DNA of 64,000 bases. Source: Sphingomonas rubra (GTDB taxonomy: Bacteria; Pseudomonadota; Alphaproteobacteria; Sphingomonadales; Sphingomonadaceae). Made by a program: the position numbers and the translations under genes. The notes below the pieces were generated by a model. The model did no database searches, had not been told where the DNA came from, and saw nothing but the letters and a program-made list of their open reading frames with translations. Shown here one piece after another: positions 52,017-60,503 of the stretch (positions are counted from its first letter, which is position 1; every line of letters begins with the position of its first letter). The DNA lies in the NCBI RefSeq assembly GCF_900115745.1, contig NZ_FOXP01000002.1, positions 310,001 through 374,000 on the forward strand, read 5' to 3'.

Positions 52017-52760
52017 CTATTCGCGCGGGAGCGCGCGCGGTTCCGCGCCCGGCAGGCGGGTCGCCTCGCCTCCGTCCTGCGGGCCGGAAAGCCGGCGCAG
52101 GATATCGTCGGCGCTGCTCGATCCCTCCAGCAGGCCGGCACTCCGCAGCTTGGCGTCCAGGTCGGCGCCGGTGCGCATGTCCTCCAGCTCGGCGGAGGCG
52201 CGGAACTTCTCGTCGCGGATCGCCTGCTGCTCCTTGATCCGCTTCAGGCTGTCCGCCGCCGAGCCCATCGACGAGATCGTGCCGCCGTAGCTGGCGGCGA
52301 CGCTCGCCTGCGCCTTTTGCACGCTCTCGTTGGCGCGGACCACCTCCACCTCGCGGGCGAGCGCCTGGATCTTGCCGTCGGATTGCTTGATGATGCCGCG
52401 GATACGATCCTCGGCGCCGCGCATGTCGGCGATCTGCGGCGTCTTGGTCGCCTGCTCGGACTCGATGGAGGCGAGCCGCTCGGCCACTTCGCGCGCCAGG
52501 TCCATGTCGCCGCGCTGCATGGCGGCGCGCGCCGATGCCTCGTACTTGCCGCGCTGGGCGGTGAGGGCGTCGAGGTCCTTCTCGATCAGCCGGCGTCGCG
52601 CGGTCAGCGTCGCTAGATCGTCGCGCGCCTTGCCCTGCGCTGCCTGGGCATCCCGGATCTGCTGGTCGAGAATGACGAGCGCGCGCTTGTCGACGACCGA
52701 TTGCCCCGCCTCGTGCGCGCTGCCGCGCAGCAGGGTGACGAGCTGATTCCACATGGACAT
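52017..52760 (-). CDS. yjfJ: PspA/IM30 family coiled-coil protein (YjfJ-like)
   Basis: The 247-residue protein is a PspA/IM30-like coiled coil: WNQLVTLLRGSAHEAGQSVVDKRALVILDQQIRDAQAA, then long heptads (DLDALTAQRGKYEASARAAMQRGDMDLAREVAERLASIES). PspA proteins bind the inner face of the membrane and help repair it under stress. The C-terminus is Gly/Arg-rich. ATG 52760 or 52754 can be the start. It follows DUF2170 (yjfI) with about 14 bp between and is upstream of the ATP-grasp gene. Confidence 0.88.
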   Translation of the reverse strand: MSMWNQLVTLLRGSAHEAGQSVVDKRALVILDQQIRDAQAAQGKARDDLATLTARRRLIEKDLDALTAQRGKYEASARAAMQRGDMDLAREVAERLASIESEQATKTPQIADMRGAEDRIRGIIKQSDGKIQALAREVEVVRANESVQKAQASVAASYGGTISSMGSAADSLKRIKEQQAIRDEKFRASAELEDMRTGADLDAKLRSAGLLEGSSSADDILRRLSGPQDGGEATRLPGAEPRALPRE

Positions 52761-52774
52761 GCGTTGGTGATCCT

Positions 52775-53191
52775 TCAGGCGGCGAACGCGGTGCGCAGAT
52801 CGTCGGCGGCGGAGATGGCGTTGTCGGCCAGCACCCGCAACTCCAGCACGATCATCTCGATCGGCGACTGCGCCGCCAATTCGCCGACCAACTCGTAATA
52901 GTCGCGTCCATCCACTTCCGTGATCGCGAAATTCGACAGCGGCACGACCTTCTGCGCCTTGAGGACGAAGCGGTTGAAGGCATCCGCGTCCTGCTGCTCG
53001 TCGACCGGCCACAACAGCGTGGAGACGACGATCTGGTCGCCCGCGGCACTGAGAAAGACGGCGAGGTCGCCGTGCTCGCGCATGACGACGTGCAGCACCG
53101 GCTCGTCGCCGCCGACCGCCTCGACTGCGAACTCGTCGCCGTGACCGCGCAGCGCGTCGGCGAGTTCCTCGATTGTCCAACTTTGCGCCAA
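52775..53191 (-). CDS. yjfI: DUF2170 protein (YjfI-like)
   Basis: The 138-residue cytoplasmic protein has TIEELADALRGHGDEFAVEAV, REHGDLAVFLSAAGDQIVVSTLLWPVD and FNRFVLKAQKVVPLSNFAIT, the features of DUF2170 (YjfI). The TTG start at 53191 has GGAAGGA 8 nt upstream and yields the family length; the longer frame, which crosses the divergent promoter, does not. It is the first gene of the minus-strand half of the locus, about 190 bp from the divergent yjfK-like start. Confidence 0.85.
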   Translation of the reverse strand: MAQSWTIEELADALRGHGDEFAVEAVGGDEPVLHVVMREHGDLAVFLSAAGDQIVVSTLLWPVDEQQDADAFNRFVLKAQKVVPLSNFAITEVDGRDYYELVGELAAQSPIEMIVLELRVLADNAISAADDLRTAFAA

Positions 53192-53382
53192 TGCTTCGTC
53201 CTTCCCGCTGCTCGTCGCTTGACACACCAAGCACGACCCCGCAGCACTTGCAACATGGCGGAGCACGATGCCGATGGCCGGGCGCCGGGACGTGGCGCAG
53301 GGGAGACGGACCTCGCCGCGGGCGATGGGCCGTCCCGCTTCGACGTCGATCACCTATTCCCCGCGAAGGAGCGGCTCGCTTC

Positions 53383-54021
53383 ATGATCTGGAAGGCCCTG
53401 TTCGGCAGCGGCGATCGCGCGCGTCCGTCGCGTCTCGCCGAGGTGCGCAACATCACGATCGGGCGCACGGTGACGCTCGACCCGCTCGCCTGGCGGATGC
53501 TGGAGAATAGCGGTTTCCAGCTCGACCGCGACACGCTGGAGATCACCGCCCAAGGGATTGTCAGGCTGGACGACGGCAGCCACGTGCACCGCTTCTACAC
53601 CGACGACGAGCTGATGCTGCAGGCGGTGAGCCAGCAGGCCGACGGATCGGACGCGGACGATTTCACGCTGTTTCGGCCATGGTCGAGCGACTATCCGGCG
53701 GACCGCGGCGACAAGGAGGCGTTTCTGCGTCGCCTGGCGCGACCGCGTTGGGAGCAGGACGGCCTGCCGCCGTTCCGCCGCTACTGGTACGAGGACGACG
53801 ATCGCGAGCAGCCGCCCGTGCAACTGTGGGAAGCGGTCTACTACGACCGCGATGCCGAGCCGGTCCGGCACATCCGGCAGACCTGCATGCTCTACGCCCG
53901 CGATCTCCGTCCCGCGGGACTGGAACTGCTGCTCGCGCTGGCGATGGAGCCGGAGGGCGGCGACTACACGCACGAGATCATGGTCGGCCTGCCGCTCGGG
54001 CCGGCCGAGTTCGGCGCCTGA
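53383..54021 (+). CDS. yjfK: DUF2491 protein (YjfK-like)
   Basis: The 212-residue soluble protein contains ITIGRTVTLDPLAWRML, DDELMLQAVSQQADGSDADDFTLFRPW and YPADRGDKEAFLRRLARPRWEQDGLPPFRRYWYEDDD, typical of DUF2491 (E. coli YjfK). It has no signal or membrane helix. AAGGAG lies upstream of ATG 53383. It heads the plus-strand part of the divergent locus. The function is not known; the family is usually found with PspA-like and ATP-grasp genes. Confidence 0.83.
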   Translation: MIWKALFGSGDRARPSRLAEVRNITIGRTVTLDPLAWRMLENSGFQLDRDTLEITAQGIVRLDDGSHVHRFYTDDELMLQAVSQQADGSDADDFTLFRPWSSDYPADRGDKEAFLRRLARPRWEQDGLPPFRRYWYEDDDREQPPVQLWEAVYYDRDAEPVRHIRQTCMLYARDLRPAGLELLLALAMEPEGGDYTHEIMVGLPLGPAEFGA

Positions 54022-54031
54022 GGGGGGAAGC

Positions 54032-54448
54032 ATGAACTATTATACCGACGTGTTCCTGTACGCGGCGGGGCATTTCGTCCTCGCCTTCGGCCTTGCCTGC
54101 CTGCTGCTGGCGGTGTTCAAGCGGCTCTACCAGATCTCCACGCCGTACGACGAGGCGCGGCTGATCGCGGAGGGCAACGTCGCCGCGGCACTGGCGCTGG
54201 GCGGCGCCATCATCGGCTTCGCGCTGCCGCTCGCCTCCGCGCTGACGGAGACGGCGGACCCGGTCGAGTTCGTCGCCTGGGCGGTGCTCGCCGGCGTGGT
54301 CCAGGTGCTCGCCTCGCTCGTCGTGCGCCGCGTGGTGGTGCGCGACATGGTCGCGCGGATCGAAGCGGGCAACGTGGCGAGCGGCGTGTACCTTGGTGCC
54401 ACCTCGATCGGCGTCGGCCTGCTCAACGCCGCTAGCATGACCTACTGA
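54032..54448 (+). CDS. yjfL: DUF350 membrane protein (YjfL-like)
   Basis: The 138-residue protein has four hydrophobic segments in a DUF350 arrangement (FVLAFGLACLLLAVFKRLYQI, GNVAAALALGGAIIGFALPLASAL, FVAWAVLAGVVQVLASLVV, NVASGVYLGATSIGVGLLNAASM). Its start follows the yjfK-like stop by 10 bp. E. coli YjfL is similar in size. DUF350 proteins may form small channels or scaffolds; nothing is proven. Confidence 0.84.
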   Translation: MNYYTDVFLYAAGHFVLAFGLACLLLAVFKRLYQISTPYDEARLIAEGNVAAALALGGAIIGFALPLASALTETADPVEFVAWAVLAGVVQVLASLVVRRVVVRDMVARIEAGNVASGVYLGATSIGVGLLNAASMTY

Positions 54449-54459
54449 GGAACGGCGCG

Positions 54460-55065
54460 ATGCACCAAACGCCCCGTCGCATGCGCTCCGCCGCCGCCGG
54501 CCTGACCGCCATCGGCTCCGCCGCGATGCTGTCCGGCTGCGACCCGAGCCCCGAGGAGCTTTCCCGTCGGCAATTCGGCGCGCCCACCGAGGTCGCCGCC
54601 TTCACCTCCGTCGGCGAGTGCGTCGCGAGCGGTGATTACAACCGGCAGCAGTGCGAGGATGCGCAGCGCACCGCGAACAACGACGACAATCGCGCCGCCC
54701 CGCGCTTCGCCGACCAGGACGTGTGCGAGGAGCAGTTTGGCAGCGGATCGTGCGCCGTGCGGACGGAGGGCAATCAGAGCTTCTTCACGCCGCTGCTCAC
54801 CGGCTTCCTGATCGGGCAGCTCGCGAACGGGGGTGGCTACCGTTACGGCGGCCTCTACCGCGACCGGCGCGACGATCGCTATTACACCGGCTCCGGCGCG
54901 TGGCTGTACAATGGCGGCTATGGCGGACGGGGCTACCGCTACCAGGTCGGATCGCGCGCGATCACGACGCCGGTGACGACCTCGCGAATCCAGACGCGCA
55001 GTTCCGTCGTGTCGCGCGGCGGCTTCGGTGGCCGGGCGAGCTCGCGCGGGGGCTGGGGAGGGTGA
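54460..55065 (+). CDS. yjfM: DUF1190 lipoprotein-like protein (YjfM-like)
   Basis: The 201-residue protein has a lipoprotein-like start (SAAMLSGCDPSPEELSRR). Four cysteines follow in VGECVASGDYNRQQCEDAQRT and DVCEEQFGSGSCAVRTEGNQSFFTPLLTGFLIGQ, then a Gly/Tyr/Arg-rich tail with RGGFGGRASSRGG. This matches DUF1190 (YgiB/YjfM). It would sit at the periplasmic face of a membrane. It is the last gene of the plus-strand half; its stop is 51 bp from the convergent GNAT gene end. Confidence 0.82.
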   Translation: MHQTPRRMRSAAAGLTAIGSAAMLSGCDPSPEELSRRQFGAPTEVAAFTSVGECVASGDYNRQQCEDAQRTANNDDNRAAPRFADQDVCEEQFGSGSCAVRTEGNQSFFTPLLTGFLIGQLANGGGYRYGGLYRDRRDDRYYTGSGAWLYNGGYGGRGYRYQVGSRAITTPVTTSRIQTRSSVVSRGGFGGRASSRGGWGG

Positions 55066-55116
55066 CCAGGGGCGAGGACGGATCGATGGAGGTCGATCCA
55101 CCCTCGCGGTCCACGC

Positions 55117-55659
55117 CTACGCCGCCATCGGCAGCGGCTCGGCGTCGGCGTCGAGATCCAGGAAATACTCGACGCTGGGTGCAGACGTGCCGCGCGCGCG
55201 CGAGTGGAGCGTGGCGGCGACCCCCGTGGGTCGAAAGCCGAGCTTGCGCAGGACACGGCCGGACGCGGGATTGTCGGTGAAGTGCCGCCCGCCCAGCCGG
55301 CGGATCGGCAAGGCATGGCGCGCCATCTCGACCACGGCGCGGCCCGCCTCCGTGGCGTAGCCGCGGCCCCAGCACGCCGGCGTCAACCAGTAACCGATCT
55401 CGGGTCCGCCGCCCTCGTCGACGATCGCGATGCCGCCGACCAGCTGCGGCCGATCGCCCTCGCGGGTCTCGATTACGAAGCGCGGTTCGTGCGCGCCGCG
55501 CGGCGCGCCGATCCACGCGTCGGCATCGATCAAGGTATAAGGGTAGGGCACGTGCGCCAGCATGCGCGCGACCTGCTCGTGGCCGATCGCCGCCGTCAGG
55601 GCGGGGGCGTCCTCCGGCCAGGCCGGGCGTAGCGTCAGTCTCTCCGTCCGCGCGAACAT
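55117..55659 (-). CDS. GNAT-family N-acetyltransferase (RimJ/RimL-like)
   Basis: The 180-residue protein opens with ARTERLTLRPAWPEDAPAL, the usual start of RimJ/RimL-type acetyltransferases. It shows GGIAIVDEGGGPEIGYWLTPACWGRGYATEAGRAVVEMA with the acetyl-CoA loop (GRGYATEA) and NPASGRVLRKLGF. The acceptor is unknown. ATG 55659 was chosen from family length. It lies between the convergent yjfM-like gene and the ribosomal protein operon. Confidence 0.87.
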   Translation of the reverse strand: MFARTERLTLRPAWPEDAPALTAAIGHEQVARMLAHVPYPYTLIDADAWIGAPRGAHEPRFVIETREGDRPQLVGGIAIVDEGGGPEIGYWLTPACWGRGYATEAGRAVVEMARHALPIRRLGGRHFTDNPASGRVLRKLGFRPTGVAATLHSRARGTSAPSVEYFLDLDADAEPLPMAA

Positions 55660-55740
55660 CTCGTGTCTTCCTCCTCGCGTCGCGTCGCCGCTGGCACACC
55701 AAGGTGACGGGCCGGCGACAATGCGGATGAAAGGAGCACG

Positions 55741-55772
55741 AAAAAAGGGAGGCCGGGGCACCCGGTCTCCCT
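55741..55772 (-). terminator. Rho-independent terminator of the rplU-rpmA operon
   Basis: On the minus strand a GC-rich stem (GGGAGACCGG with CCGGCCTCCC, one mismatch) closes a short loop and is followed by six T residues. It is 70 nt downstream of the rpmA stop and before the GNAT gene on the same strand. Confidence 0.85.
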
Positions 55773-55839
55773 TGCTTGGTTGGTTCCTGATCCGGAACCC
55801 CGGGTGCCCTGGTGGGCAACCCGGTGTGGTTGCCCGATG

Positions 55840-56109
55840 TTACTCGGCTGCCTGTGCCATCGGCACGACCGAGCAGAAGCTGCGATCGTTCTTGCCCTTG
55901 GCGAACGCGACATGGCCGTCGACCAGCGCGAACAGCGTGTGGTCGGTGCCGATGCCGACATTGGTGCCGGGATAGAATTTGGTGCCACGCTGACGGACCA
56001 GGATGTTGCCGGCGCGGCACTCCTGCCCACCGAACTTCTTCACGCCGAGACGACGGCCGGCCGAATCGCGACCGTTGCGCGACGAACCGCCTGCTTTCTT
56101 ATGTGCCAT
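55840..56109 (-). CDS. rpmA: 50S ribosomal protein L27
   Basis: The 89-residue L27 reads [20 protein letters not shown] and ends [23 protein letters not shown]. The N-terminal tail reaches the peptidyl-transferase centre. It is 25 bp downstream of rplU, the normal pair. Confidence 0.98.
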   Translation of the reverse strand: MAHKKAGGSSRNGRDSAGRRLGVKKFGGQECRAGNILVRQRGTKFYPGTNVGIGTDHTLFALVDGHVAFAKGKNDRSFCSVVPMAQAAE

Positions 56110-56134
56110 GTCGAGTAACTCCTGTTCGCGCGCT

Positions 56135-56431
56135 TCAGCCTACCGACACGATCTTGAGGATCGTGTGGTTCTGGCGATGGCCGTTCTTGCGGCGGTAGTT
56201 GTGGCGGCGACGCTTCTTGAACACGATGACCTTCTCGGCCTTCGCCTGCGCGACGATCTCGGCCGCGACGGTCAGACCCGCCACCGCCTTCAGCTCGGCA
56301 CCCTCGCCGGCGAGCAGCACGTCGCCCAGCGTGACCGACGCCCCGGCATCCCCGTCGATCTTCTCGACGACGATCTTGTCTCCGGCGGCGACGCGGTACT
56401 GCTTGCCGCCCGTGCGCACGACTGCGAACAT
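56135..56431 (-). CDS. rplU: 50S ribosomal protein L21
   Basis: The 98-residue L21 has [20 protein letters not shown] at the start and [21 protein letters not shown] near the end, diagnostic of the family. Its ATG 56431 was chosen over the upstream open frame because FAVV begins all L21 proteins. It is first in the rplU-rpmA operon. Confidence 0.97.
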   Translation of the reverse strand: MFAVVRTGGKQYRVAAGDKIVVEKIDGDAGASVTLGDVLLAGEGAELKAVAGLTVAAEIVAQAKAEKVIVFKKRRRHNYRRKNGHRQNHTILKIVSVG

Positions 56432-56943
56432 GGCCTTTGTCTCTTTCAAATGCGTAGCCCCGCGCCCGACACGTGCCGGGCGGGGAAGAAGGGGCCGGTT
56501 AGGTCGCTGCGCAGCCAAAGTCAATCGGCCTCGACTGCCTTTATGCTGTCGACGTCGTCGCGCAACAGGCGCGGACTGCCGATCGCCGGGGCCACATCGA
56601 GAGTTGGCGGGATCGGCTCGACAGGCGTGGCCGGCAGGCCGGTGGCGGCGAGGGTGTCCCTCTATCTACCGTGGTTCCCTGATGGTCACCTGCGATCGCC
56701 AACGATGGTGCTGTCGGTCTAGTGCGAACCGCTCTCCACACGATGCATATCGGTCGTTGAGGGCAGGGGCCTAGCCGGCGAGCACCTGCCACTCCGCCAG
56801 TGCAGCGGAACGCCTCTCCCGATAGGTTTGCCCGTCGGTGAGGCGACGCTCCAGCCATGTCGAGCGAGAAGCACGCCTCGCAGATCACGCTCGGGCCGAC
56901 CGGGAAGATCACCCTCCTGAAACGCTGACCTTCCCTGCTGGCA
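56432..56943. other. Gene-poor gap upstream of rplU
   Basis: These 512 bp must contain the rplU promoter region. The only open frames are short or shadow-like. A minus-strand frame contains FPVGPSVICEACFSLDMA, faintly like a ClpX-type zinc finger, but lacks the first CxxC pair. No tRNA or hairpin was recognised. Confidence 0.4.
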
Positions 56944-57933
56944 TCAGACGTCCAGACGCCTGGCCGCACCGTGGGTCAGGTAGCCGAGCCCCGCCGTGAC
57001 GGCCGCGACGAAGACCATCCGATGGCGATCGGTGAAGAACTCGATGCTTCGCCGCCGTGAGCTGTCGTCGAACCGACCGTGCGCGCTGAAGTCGCCGGGT
57101 ACCGGCTCGAACAGGTTGGACGGGGCGTTCGCCGGCGTCGGCTCGTCCGTCAGCTGCCCCGCATAACCGGCCTTGGCGAGGTAGCGGTCGATCAGCCCCG
57201 GTGCGACCCGGTTGCCGAGGATTGCCTTCACCGAGGAGAAGCCCAGCCACACGTCACGGCGCTTATGGGTGGCGGCGTAGAAGATCGCTCGTGCGGGCAC
57301 CTCGGGCTCGAAGATCGGCGCGACCGGGCGCGCCTTCCTGCCCATCTTGTTGAGCGCCCAATCGAACTGCGGCGTGTTCACCGCCGGCAGGTCGACCATC
57401 GTCAGATGCACGTCGATCTTGTCGTGGATGATCTCGGAGCGCAGCGAGTCGGTGAAGCCGCGGATCGCTGCCTTGGCGCCGCAATAGACCGACTGGAGCG
57501 GGACCGACCGATAGGCCAGCGCGGAGCCGACGTTGACGATCGTCCCCCGGCGCGTCCGCATCCGCTTGAGCGCGCTCATCATGCCGTGAACCTGCCCCAG
57601 ATAGGTGACGCGGGTGCCGCGCTCCACCTCCTCCGGCGTCAGCTTCGCGACCGGGGCGAAGACCGTGGCCATCGCCACGTTCACCCACACATCGATCGGT
57701 CCCAGCTCCCGCTCCGTGCGGTCGGCCGCCGCCTCCACCGCGGCCGCATCCGCGACGTCCGTCGGGATCGGCAACGCCCGCACGCCGTGGCGTCGCAACT
57801 GCTCGGCTGCGCGCTCCAGCCGATCGGGGTCGCGCGACAGCAACGCGACGTCATAGCCTTCGCTCGCGAACTTCTCGGCGGTGGCGCGGCCTACTCCAGC
57901 ACCAGCTCCGGTGACGACGACGACTCTGCCCAT
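56944..57933 (-). CDS. Short-chain dehydrogenase/reductase (SDR)
   Basis: The 329-residue protein has the classical SDR cofactor loop VVTGAGAGVGRATAEKFASEG, an NNAG-like NVAMA, the catalytic Ser in NVGSALAYRSVPLQSVYCGAKAA and the YxxxK pair (YCGAK). An 85-residue C-terminal extension with a hydrophobic end (FVAAVTAGLGYLTHG) is beyond the normal SDR length. It is divergent from the GMC gene by about 90 bp. The substrate cannot be told. Confidence 0.88.
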   Translation of the reverse strand: MGRVVVVTGAGAGVGRATAEKFASEGYDVALLSRDPDRLERAAEQLRRHGVRALPIPTDVADAAAVEAAADRTERELGPIDVWVNVAMATVFAPVAKLTPEEVERGTRVTYLGQVHGMMSALKRMRTRRGTIVNVGSALAYRSVPLQSVYCGAKAAIRGFTDSLRSEIIHDKIDVHLTMVDLPAVNTPQFDWALNKMGRKARPVAPIFEPEVPARAIFYAATHKRRDVWLGFSSVKAILGNRVAPGLIDRYLAKAGYAGQLTDEPTPANAPSNLFEPVPGDFSAHGRFDDSSRRRSIEFFTDRHRMVFVAAVTAGLGYLTHGAARRLDV

Positions 57934-58026
57934 GCTGCGCTCCTAATTGATCGAGGTTGGGAACAGCATTTCGTCGCTGGGGTTCCGGCTCTGCCACGAT
58001 GGCATCACCTCGCAGCGGACGCGTGA

Positions 58027-59600
58027 ATGGCCGAGAACACCCATTACGACCTCATCGTGATCGGCAGCGGGCCGGGCGGCGCGGCGCTCGCTCAACGGCT
58101 TGCACCCACGGGCAAGCGCATCCTGATCTTGGAGCGCGGCGACTACCTGCCGCGCGAGGAAGCGAACTGGAGCGCGCAGGCGGTGTTCGTCGACGGCAAA
58201 TATCAGGCCGACGAGCAGTGGGTGAACAAGGACGGCGAAACGTTCGCGCCGTAGCTCCACTACAACGTCGGCGGCAACTCCAAGGTTTACGGCTCCGCGC
58301 TGTTTCGATTGCGTGAACGCGACATCGAGGAAGTCCATCACGCGGGCGGCTTATCGCCGGCCTGGCCGCTCTCCTACGTGGAATTCGCACCTTGGTACGA
58401 CGAAGCGGAGGCGCTGTTCCATGTCCACGGCCGCCGCGGCGAGGACCCGCTCGATCCCGGCAGCACCGCTTATCCCTTTGTGCCGGTCAGGCACGAGCCC
58501 AAGGTGCAGGAGCTTTCCGACAAGCTGACCCAATTGCGGCTGCACCCGTTCCACCTGCCGCTCGGCATCCTGCTCGACCAGAAGGAGGACGGGTTCGCCA
58601 CCCCCACCAGCGTGTGCATGCGCTGCTCCTACTTCGACGGCTTCCCGTGCCTGCTCAACGGCAAGGCGGACGCGCAGGTGATGTGCGTCGATCCGATGCT
58701 CCGGATCACCCGAATGTGACGCTGCTGACCGGTACCTATGCGGAACGACTGGAGACGGACGCGAGCGGGCGACGCGTCGAAACCGTCCTGGTGGAGCGTG
58801 GCGGTCGGCAGGAACGCTACAGCGCGGACACGGTGGTCGTCGCCTGCGGTTCGCTGTCGTCCGCGCTGCTGCTGCTGCGTTCGGCCAACGAACAGCATCC
58901 GAACGGCCTTGCCAACGGCTCCGATCAGGTCGGCCGAAATTATATGCGGCACGAGATGTCGATCGTCATGGCGGTGATGAAGCACGTCAACGAGACGGTG
59001 TTCCAGAAGACGCTGGCGCTGAGCGACTTCTACTTTGACAGCGGCGACCCAGACTATCCGCATCCGCTCGGTCTTATCCAGATGTGCGCCACCAGCCACG
59101 CCGACCAGATCAAGGGCGAGGCACCGCTGGCCGCGCTGGTAAAGCATCTGCCCGACATGCCCTTTGCCGAGATAGCGCGGCATTCGATGGATTTCTGGCT
59201 CCAGACCGAGGACCTGCCGATCTCTGAGAACCGGGTCTATTATCAGGACGGGCAGGTCCACCTCGACGTGACCGAGACGAACGAGAAATCGTTTGATCGC
59301 CTCAAGGCAAAGCTGAAGCAGATACTGTCCGACATCGGCTGGCCCGCGGTGCTGGTCGAGCGCTCGCTGTACCTCGGCAAGGACATACCCTTGTCGGGGA
59401 CCGCCCATCAGGCAGGCACCTGCCGCTTCGGCGCCGATCCGTCGACCTCGGTCCTCAACCTCGACTGCCGCGCGCACGAGGTCGACAATCTCTACGTCAC
59501 CGACGCGAGCTTCTTTCCCTCGATCGGCGCGGTCAACCCGACCTTGACGATCATCGCCAACGCGCTGCGGGTCGCGAGCATCATCGAGGCGCGGCTGTGA
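58027..59600 (+). pseudogene. Broken GMC-family flavoprotein oxidoreductase
   Basis: The coding sequence reads as a GMC oxidoreductase in pieces. MAENTHYDLIVIGSGPGGAA with the FAD-binding GxGxxG comes first, then an in-frame TAG at 58252-58254. It continues HYNVGGNSKVYGSALFRLRERD to about 58695. The frame then shifts and runs on as HPNVTLLTGTYAERLE, ending SGTAHQAGTCRFGADP with TDASFFPSIGAVNPTLTIIANALRVA, the C-terminal GMC signature. The intact version would be about 520 residues. Two lesions make a functional product improbable unless one is a sequencing error. It is upstream of the DoxX-like gene with GTGA overlap, so the operon itself looks original. Confidence 0.88.
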
Positions 59601-60055
59601 CCACTGCGGCCGTTGCCGCGCTGATCGTGCGCTACGGCATCGTCATGCTGTTCCTGCCGTTCAGTGCGCTCGACAAGATCCTGTCGTTCAACCACGCCGT
59701 GAAGCAGGCGCAGCAGGTCTTCTCGCCGCGTCAGCTGGCGATCGCCGTGCTGATGGTCGGCCTGTTTGTCGAGATCGTCTGCTGCGGCGCGATCGTGCTC
59801 GGCGTCGCCGACCGGGCCGCGGCCTTCGTGGTCGCAGGCTACTGCGCGGTGACGGCGATCCTTTACAAGCAGTTCTGGAAGCCGGGCGACTTCTTTGCCG
59901 ATCCGGGCGGCAGGGGACGCACCCTGTTCTGGGACTTCCTCAAGAATCTGTCGCTCGGCGCCGGTTTCCTCCTCCTCGTCGTCGGCACCGATGGATCGGG
60001 GCTCCAGCCGTTCCTCGACGCCCCCTTCGCGTCCAGTCATCGTTACGGGAGATAA
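59597..60055 (+). CDS. DoxX-like membrane protein
   Basis: The 152-residue protein has four hydrophobic segments (YGIVMLFLPFSALDKILSF, LAIAVLMVGLFVEIVCCGAIVLG, AAFVVAGYCAVTAILY, LFWDFLKNLSLGAGFLLLVV) and the pattern LPFSALDK... KQFWKPGDFF seen in DoxX-like membrane proteins. The GTG start overlaps the GMC stop. Function unknown; DoxX proteins often accompany oxidoreductases. Confidence 0.78.
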   Translation: MTTAAVAALIVRYGIVMLFLPFSALDKILSFNHAVKQAQQVFSPRQLAIAVLMVGLFVEIVCCGAIVLGVADRAAAFVVAGYCAVTAILYKQFWKPGDFFADPGGRGRTLFWDFLKNLSLGAGFLLLVVGTDGSGLQPFLDAPFASSHRYGR

Positions 60056-60056
60056 C

Positions 60057-60503
60057 ATGATGTCCGACGCCGGTCCCAAGCCCTCCGTTCCCTATCAGCA
60101 CCTGTACGTCGACGACGAGGGCGTCAGCCGGTTCAGCAAGTGCGCATTGACCGACTATGAGCTAAAGGGCGTGGGGCCCGCCGATCCGCAGTGGAACGAC
60201 AAGATGGAGCGTGGCGAGGCGACCGTCGTCTTCACCGTCCAGCCGGTGGGCTGGGTTGGAGACTGGCACGAGAACCCCGCGCCGCAGTGGATCGTCGTGC
60301 TGTCGGGCCGCTGGTGGATCGAAGCGATGGACGGCACCCGCATCGAGCAGGGGCCAGGAGAATTCTCCTTCGGAGGCGATCAGGGTTGCGTCGAGAGGGA
60401 CGGCAAAAAGGGGCACAAGTCCGGCACGATCGGGGACGAGCCATGCCGCCTGATGACGGTGCAACTACACCGCGACCCGGTCGGGCGGTGCGATTTCACA
60501 TGA
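60057..60503 (+). CDS. Cupin-fold protein
   Basis: The 148-residue protein has a small cupin core: DWHENPAPQWIVVLSGRWWIEAMDGTRIEQGPGEFSFGGDQ. One His (DWHENP) plus Gln replaces the classic HxH, so the metal set is incomplete or altered. Its C-terminal part is short. It starts just after the DoxX-like stop and overlaps the VOC start (ATGA), so the cluster GMC, DoxX-like, cupin and VOC is one operon. The substrate is unknown. Confidence 0.72.
   Translation: MMSDAGPKPSVPYQHLYVDDEGVSRFSKCALTDYELKGVGPADPQWNDKMERGEATVVFTVQPVGWVGDWHENPAPQWIVVLSGRWWIEAMDGTRIEQGPGEFSFGGDQGCVERDGKKGHKSGTIGDEPCRLMTVQLHRDPVGRCDFT

Noticed and set aside
56541-56969. Minus-strand frame with a ClpX-like zinc-finger half
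   Set aside because: Only ICEAC is suggestive; the first CxxC pair is missing and the rest of the frame is Arg/Pro/Ser-rich shadow-like sequence.
58252-58254. Amber codon decoded as an amino acid
   Set aside because: A second lesion (frameshift) exists in the same gene and no pyrrolysine machinery is visible, so decay or sequence error is simpler.
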